Of a DNA stretch of 64,000 nucleotides, positions 57,770 through 64,000 are shown one piece after another. Under the pieces are notes generated by a model. The model was given only the letters and a program-made list of their open reading frames with translations, did not search any database and was not told the origin of the DNA. A program made the position numbers and the translations under genes. Source of the stretch: Silurus meridionalis (lineage: Eukaryota > Chordata > Actinopteri > Siluriformes > Siluridae). The stretch spans positions 16,390,632-16,454,631 of the forward strand of contig NC_060885.1 of NCBI RefSeq assembly GCF_014805685.1, written 5' to 3'. Each line of letters opens with the position of its first letter. Positions within the stretch are counted from its first letter, which is position 1.

Positions 57770-58140
57770 ACCGCAATTTATTCTGTTTCTCCACAGTTTT
57801 TTATATTGCCCCATCTCGGAAAGGCCCTGATTGGAGCAGACACTCCCATCCCCATCGCTGCTGCTCAGCTCTTGTGCTCGTAAAGAGCCCAAACGAAAAT
57901 GGCTTCAGCTCTGGCCTTTGTTTAATTGGGGGTTTGGAAATGCATGGCTCTCGTTAGACTTACCATGCGGGATCTGAGTTGGTGACAAATTACACACGTA
58001 GCAAAGCAATGAATTTCAATCACCTTTCCTGCCTGTTGTACAGATTGGTTGTGCGTCAAACAGCCCCTTCGCCCATCCAGGCACATCATAAGATGTGAAT
58101 GCTCAGTGGAGGGACATCATTCACAGGCCTTTTGTTAATC
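57770..58140. promoter_or_regulatory. strong candidate conserved non-coding element
   Basis: About 370 bp of non-repetitive sequence with CCTTTGTTTAATTGGGGG, GAATTTCAATCACC and TTTGTTAATCAATCATG, plus CGCTGCTGCTCAGC. The overlapping 63-residue reading has no signature. Ends at an AATAAT-rich stretch. Confidence 0.45.
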
Positions 58141-58245
58141 AATCATGAAATAAATAATAATATGAAATGACTGTAGAAAGATACAGGGTTTGCTACATGA
58201 AGTTACAAGGTGATGAAAGGCTGGGGCAGGTAAAGAATGAGAATA

Positions 58246-58250
58246 TAATG

Positions 58251-58298
<48 letters not shown>
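58246..58298 (+). repeat. (ATA)n trinucleotide repeat
   Basis: About 17 units of AAT/ATA; poly-Ile and poly-Tyr frames over it are artefacts. Confidence 0.96.
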
Positions 58299-58299
<1 letters not shown>

Positions 58300-59179
58300 G
58301 CAGAAAAAGAAAATATTTTATTAAGAATTTTTGTGTGTATTGTGAAAATTCTGTATGTATTAATGATAGTACAATTACATAGATGGTGATACAAGCTTTC
58401 ATACGGTGTCTTTGAGTTTCCATGACAGTGTCTGTACTGTACCATGGATGACAAAGTGAAAGGTCATGTAATTCATTGCATTGTTGATAATTATCGCTGT
58501 ACTTGTGAAAAAAAAAAATCTTGAAAGGTCACAGATGCATTTTCACTGTCTACTATTGTATGTCTGCTATATATGAATTTCCTCCTTTTTTTGGTGTTTC
58601 CAAGGCATTTCACATTTAAAAAATATAGTGAGATTGAGTTGAATTCAATTTTATATTATGTAAACATTAAAAAATACTATTCAGTATAGCCTTGCATGTT
58701 TTATTTTTGAGTCAGGATTTTTAGTCCATTGCTCATCCTCCAAGCATTATCAGTTTTGATTAACTCCACTCATTGCATTAAGTGCAATCTAATGTTGAGT
58801 CGGAATAGAGTTAATGTTGGCTAAATTAATATTGCTGCCTTGGCTATCTTCAAGCCATGTTGTTAAAGAGAAACAATATGCCCCTTACACCTCTATTCGG
58901 TTTTGTCAGTGGACGTCATATTCTCCCCATATTGTAAATCTTTTACAATTTCTTCCACAATAAAGAAAAGGAGGGTAGTTACAGACCTATGGTAATTCAA
59001 TTTCTTTCTTTATTGTCTTTATTACCCTCATAATTTATTTTATTTTTATTTCGGTTTAACAAGGATTTTACAAGTTGAATACAATGTAACTGTTTTGTGA
59101 TTGTGTGTCTGTTTGGATATGTGTGTGTATGAAAGAGGGAATGAGAGAGGGTTGTAAGCTGTAAGTTTTTGGACTCAGA
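58299..59179. other. intergenic sequence
   Basis: AT-rich; nothing recognised. Confidence 0.45.
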
Positions 59180-59450
59180 ACAGTGGTAAGTGGTTCCTCT
59201 GAGGTGATAAATTTTTATCTCTTCAGCAATGGCACAGCGATTTCTAATTCATCTGTCTTTTCGGGGTGTGCTTCCATAATGAGAATTCGGCAGGCTGCCC
59301 ATTGTCACAGTATGAGCGCATGGGCTCGCCCTTTATTTCTTCATGTCATGATGAGTGGATGCCATGGTATGTGCCACATTGTTTTTCTCACTGTGCATCA
59401 TGTTGATGCTGCTATTCAAAAAGGGAACACCAAAATATAGCTTATTGCAC
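59180..59450. promoter_or_regulatory. candidate conserved non-coding element
   Basis: GC-richer stretch including GGCAGGCTGCCCATTGTCAC (ATTGT, a SOX-type core) and GAGCGCATGGGCTCGCCC. An 85-residue reading covers it without family motifs or splice sites. Confidence 0.36.
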
Positions 59451-59539
59451 CTTTTCCTCATGCAGCCTGACATCCTAGTAGCCCAGCAGTACCCAAACCC
59501 ACTGTGCTTAAAGCTTTAAAAATGTTTCTTTCTGTTTGG

Positions 59540-59745
59540 GGCTTAGGATGTAATGACTGACCTGTGCTAGAGGGACCAAAGCCTTAAGGAAATTGGTCAC
59601 TCTGCTTTTTAATGAGAGCAGATCAGATCAATTGCCTGTTTTTATTAATTTTTTGCCATGTCTACATGACAGCTTGTCTCAGTGGAGATTAGCTGCTGCC
59701 TAATGTCTCCAGAAAGATGCTGGGGTATCTTATTTACTCTACTAT
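59540..59745. promoter_or_regulatory. candidate conserved non-coding element
   Basis: TTTTTAATGAGAGCAG, GATCAGATCAATTGCC and CATGACAGCTTGTC (TGACAG and CAGCTT) in 200 bp without open frames. Confidence 0.36.
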
Positions 59746-60019
59746 TCCTTGGTCTTTGTCCTTGATTGTGCTCTTTGTATTAGCATGTTCTGCATAATTC
59801 AATCTCAAATTCCATTTAATCTCATTCATTTTCTTAGTTTCAATAATAAATTAAACTTGGTGAGGGTCATAGTGGATCTCAAGCCTTTTACCTGGGCATT
59901 GAATGCAAAACAGAGATGCATACTGGATACTACTAAAGTCCCATTACAGGACATCATTCATACAGTACAATGAGTCACACCTAAAGGCTTTTTAGCTTAT
60001 CCAACCCAGCTACTGGCTT

Positions 60020-60150
60020 GAACATTTTGGGGAGGTGGGAGGAAACCAGAGAACACAGAGAAAACCCCCACAGACATATGATTGTATAACATGCACAAAA
60101 CTCCATGTAGATGGAAACCTGAAATCAAGATTGAACCAAAGGTGTTCTGC
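60020..60150 (+). repeat. SINE-like or DNA-element remnant (copy b)
   Basis: GGGAGGTGGGAGGAAACCAG, AGAAAACCCCCACAGACA and ATAACATGCACAAAACTCCA follow the layout of the common repeat also seen at 49.6 kb, in the same orientation. Confidence 0.5.
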
Positions 60151-60374
60151 ATTTTTAACACATTTTGTAAATTAGATTTAAAGATGAAAAAAATACTATG
60201 AATTTTGTTTAAAAAAGCTTATGAGTGTTGTTTTAAGTGATGACATCATGTACTGATGCACATGACATTCTGATGGATTTTAAAACCTTCAATCATGCTG
60301 AAATGATCTGCCAGCAGCTCAGGCTTCTGGTTCTGAGCAGTTCATGACAACACAGCACATTAGCTTGTTTCTGA

Positions 60375-60485
60375 ACAGTCCAGTTGTGAACAGTCAATAA
60401 AGAGTGCAGCTGCTTGTTTTCTGAGTAGTCAATAAAGATTTCAGTGACTGTTTGAGAACAGTCCATAAAGAGTGCAGCAGTGTGC
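60375..60485 (+). repeat. short tandem array, about 47-bp period
   Basis: Three related units: GAACAGTCAATAAAGAGTGC, GAGTAGTCAATAAAGATTTC and GAACAGTCCATAAAGAGTGC, each followed by AG plus a short spacer. Imperfect and small. Confidence 0.7.
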
Positions 60486-62439
60486 AAACACCAGACAGAC
60501 TCATCAGAGCAGACAAAGAGGGTTTGTGGTATGCTGGATGACTTGTTTCTAGTCAACATATCACAATAACCCTGCCTGAGGTTACTGGATTTTAACTAGG
60601 AACAAGACAGTCAGCACATACACGCTTAATTATTTCACATAATATATAATGCCATTATTTTTCATCATACCTGTGCTAGCTAGTGAGATGGATTCTTGCT
60701 AATGGGCTTTGTAATTGCATAGCTACTTGCTGCTACATCACTGAATAGAAAGACCCAAGAGCAGCTTAATAAAAAGAAATCCTGCAAAGTCCTTTCATGA
60801 ATTAGAATGAACAGTCAGAATGACAGTATCAGAGTTCATCAGATACAAGATTGAGAGCCTGATACTTCTTATTTCTTCTTTACCTGCTGATGCTACTTTT
60901 TCCTTCTGCTCGCTTTTTGTGAGGGTTGAATCAGTAAATCAATCAATTACTTGACTGAGCCAGTGGGAGAAAAAGATCACAAGTCCCACTTGACATGTCA
61001 GGTTCTATCCCTCCGGACTTACCAATTCTGGGTCAAACAGAATTGTTGTAAGTGTATAAGATGGTCTTCAGGTTTGTAAAGTAACATTTAAATGTGAAAG
61101 CAAATCTTACTAAGAAGAGTGATGTAATTAGGTACTACCTGGGGTACCATTTTCACATTAGAATCTCATCATTACTGTTTTTTTTTTTAATACAGAATCT
61201 TATGTAAATACAACCCTACAGGTTGCTACCTAAGTACATCTTAAGCTCATTGATTACTAAATACACTGTAGGTATTTTAGGGTCTGTGTGCAGAGGTGGT
61301 AGAACTCTCACATGTAATACACTCATACACATTATACAGTAAATACAAATGATTAGCTTTTGCTGTGTATATTGCAAGTCTTTGGGGTTGATTTTATGGT
61401 AACTGAATAAATTTGCAATTACAGTAGATGTATGCATAGCCCCCATAGAGCACTCAGATTTCTACTCTCTTTAATGAACGCTATTTCTGTGAAGCGATAT
61501 GGCATGATGTTCACTCTTATTAGGTCTAATAGATTTCATTGATGAAGCATGGTCATGTTCTATTACTAAACACTGGAATGTCTCTAACACCACATTGGTT
61601 AATATATGTGACATTTCACTACTGAAATGTTCCAGAATAAGTCCTCTGTAGTCAGTCTATCTTATTTAAATATAATGCAGTTTTATGTCTTCCTCCTCCC
61701 ATTTAAAATGACTACAGGTTTAATGTTTTATGATAAAACATAGCATGAGCAATAAAGCCATCTTTAAATCATGTGATATTATAGATGAAAAAAGATTTAT
61801 ATGCATTTGTTATATCTTACTGCTGGCATGGCTGGCTTACAAAATGCAAATGTATCTACAAAAGTGCAATCACAGGTAATGAAACTAATTAATTCAGAGC
61901 AGCTTAACAGCCACTTTTTGACTAAATATACTTTAAGTGAGAAATCTAAATGCCACCCTTATTTGGTTGTGGATTATGGTCAAATTACAAATTCAGCAAA
62001 TAAGTGAAAATGATTTACTGATAATTATTTAGTGAAGATTATTTATTGTTTTTTGTTGTTGTTGTTGCCAGATTATAGTGAATCACAAATATAATGGCAG
62101 GCTTTACACATGGTTAAAAATATGTTGCTCTGCTCAGTTTGACAATGCTTACTGTTTGGCTATGTTCAACAATATGCCACATTTATTTAGTATTTGTATA
62201 TCTCTTTGAATCACTTACAATGTAAATTTGGTGTGTGAATACTTGGTGCTTGCATATTTTCATTTTATTTATGTATTTTTAGTTTTGTATTGCATGTTAG
62301 ATTTGTTCAAATGCATGCTTGGTTTGTTTCATGTATAACAGTGAACAGAAAGCCAAGGTAGAGAAATAAAATGCATGTATGTGTGGAAATGTTTCAGTGT
62401 GTTTGTTGTTGTGACTGTGCAGTATTCTATATAGCTATA

Positions 62440-62710
62440 CATCTCCTGACTTAGCTTTGTATTTACTGGCACTGGACTTCTCTACCTGCATTTTGCTCTT
62501 TAATTACTCTGGCTCATCGATCTCTCCTCAGTGTAGTCCGTAGTCTTGGGTCTGTCCTGTGCAGTGAAGCGCCAGGCAGCCTGCCTTAATGAACCAGTGT
62601 TTAACTGCCTGCAGCACTGGCCATCACTGCTATATAGGATCAAACTGGTATACAAGGAAGGCGAGCATCAATATCCTCTGTTCTGGCACCTTGGTAGTGG
62701 ACTGAACTTT
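62440..62710. promoter_or_regulatory. candidate conserved non-coding element
   Basis: GC-richer island with CTTTAATTACTCTGGCTC, GCCTTAATGAACCAGTG and GCCAGGCAGCCTGCC. No open frame of interest. Confidence 0.4.
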
Positions 62711-64000
62711 CCCTAGATGTTTTAAAAACATAGTTGCTGGCAATCTAATGGTTAAAGCCTTACCTTGTCTTGAAGTACTTAAATTAACACTTGCTTTAGC
62801 ATGATCATCATGTTGTCTTTATGCTTTTCAAAATAAATTACCTTTTCCCAATATTGTTTTGTATACTCTTTATACTGTGATCTAGTGAACCAGAATCAGG
62901 ATGAATGTATTGATGGAGACTTCCATAAACATAAATGTACACTGTAATAGTCATCAGTACTAGCTTATGCATGGTACTGTATTAATATATTTTTGGTATA
63001 ATATAAAGAGAAATACAGTAGATTCTTGATATTCTAATTTAATAAATGTTTTTTTTTTTTTTAACAAGAAGGACATTTAAATATGAAGACTTATATGTGA
63101 AAGTATATTTACAGGGCAGGCAGGTGCACTATGCAGTGCATTCAAGTGTAAAAAAAAGTAAGTCAAAGAAAGGTGAGGTTTGGTTTGGTTTATTGCTGAT
63201 ATTTGTTGGTGTCACCTTGTACTGTTGGGGCCCTTTCATCTTTTAAATTGCCTAATTTGATTGGCATATAGTTATGCTTGCTTTAAGAAATAAATGACTA
63301 AAGGAAATAAAAATGTCTACTAGTAAAATGTCTAGAAGTATGTTTGATATTGTTATGATGCTTTCACAGCAATGCCTTAATATTCAGTTAGAACTATCTG
63401 ACAAATCGTGACAATTTCCACCTTTACATTGTAAAAAAAAAAAAGATAGAAATAGCTTAAATAATTATATCATTGTTTCATATTGATTGTGTCATTCAAT
63501 ATTAGATACATTAAGTTAGAATTTTAACTAAAAGAGGCTATATTGATGTATTAGATAAGGATGATCTGCTACTGTTTAACAGATGGCATCTTCTGGATGC
63601 TTGAACTTTTTGCTATACTAGTAATAAGGTATTGGTCAAAACACATACATTTATGTAAAAACAGGCAGTAGTCAGTAATCAGCACCTAAGAGTGGCGTTG
63701 AATATATCATTATTTAATTAAACAAAATGTCACCTAATAATCGGATGCTCTTTATTGTGGAATATAAGAGCAAGTATTTTGTCCTCCTCAGCAATCCTTC
63801 ATTTAAACATTCATAAGAGAACACTATAATGAATAATCACTGTGGCTGGTAGAATTCATTTGTGCTGCTATATTCAACATTTATATGACAGACCTGAGCA
63901 TTTTATAAGAAGCAGACTTTGAACTCATAAATTTGTGATGTCTTAGCACAGAGGCTAATCTAAGCAGGGGTACAAGCAGCAGGAGATGGGAGCAACATTA
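62711..64000. other. intergenic sequence to the window end
   Basis: AT-rich with T and A homopolymers near 63049 and 63434. No exon, repeat family or RNA gene recognised. Confidence 0.45.

Larger units (their letters stand above)
59746..62439. other. intergenic sequence
   Basis: No gene supported. Includes a repeat remnant at 60020-60150 and a set of related AACAGTCxAxAAAGAGTGCAG units around 60375-60480. Confidence 0.45.

Noticed and set aside
1..64000. CRISPR arrays, bacterial operons, riboswitches, rRNA
   Set aside because: None seen; the 30-bp array at 21.4 kb has no spacers and lies within transposon coding sequence.

Overview
The window looks like a teleost fish nuclear genome. Coding density is very low and introns are spliceosomal. 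There are many long CA/GT, AT, GA and ATT microsatellites. The mobile elements form a typical fish mixture: L2-clade LINEs, an RTE-clade LINE, a DIRS tyrosine-recombinase retrotransposon, a Gypsy LTR element, hAT and Tc1-like DNA transposons, and tRNA-derived SINEs. I cannot fix the species from sequence alone.

Layout. (1) 1.17-4.05 kb, plus strand: the only host gene I can support, a compact three-exon Ly6/uPAR (three-finger) gene with a signal peptide, ten cysteines in the mature domain and a GPI-type hydrophobic tail. (2) 4.05-8.9 kb: intergenic sequence with one GC-richer island and the start of a hAT remnant. (3) 9.02-25.14 kb: a nested transposon complex. A minus-strand DIRS element is split by an old L2 LINE (L2-A). 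L2-A is split by a younger L2 (L2-B), which itself carries a short LINE-tail insertion with a TTATC tail, and L2-A is split again by an RTE LINE (RTE-1). RTE-1 contains two pieces of a Gypsy element, one with an LTR and gag start and one that is a 30-bp minisatellite. A hAT element also sits in the DIRS. Direct repeats support the L2-B insertion (7 bp) and the RTE-1 insertion (14 bp). (4) 26.9-27.5 kb: an internally deleted Tc1-like element. (5) 28.6-33.1 kb: gene-free sequence with several stretches resembling vertebrate conserved non-coding elements. (6) 35.8-36.5 kb: a hAT derivative that keeps the start of its transposase. (7) 39.08-42.19 kb, minus strand: an almost intact RTE LINE (RTE-2) flanked by a perfect 18-bp direct repeat. 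(8) 43-64 kb: gene desert with more enhancer-like islands, a cluster of long AT tracts (45.0-48.6 kb), SINE remnants and other microsatellites.

How it fits together. The Ly6 gene probably encodes a small GPI-anchored cell-surface protein. Nothing else in the window is a host coding gene that I can support. The many homeobox-core-rich islands in the right two thirds suggest the regulatory desert of a developmental gene outside the window, but that is inference from base composition and motif content. I found no CRISPR array, bacterial-type operon, host tRNA/rRNA gene or clearly new biochemical system. The most unusual object is the RTE/Gypsy patchwork with its in-phase 30-bp coding minisatellite at 19.27-22.82 kb.
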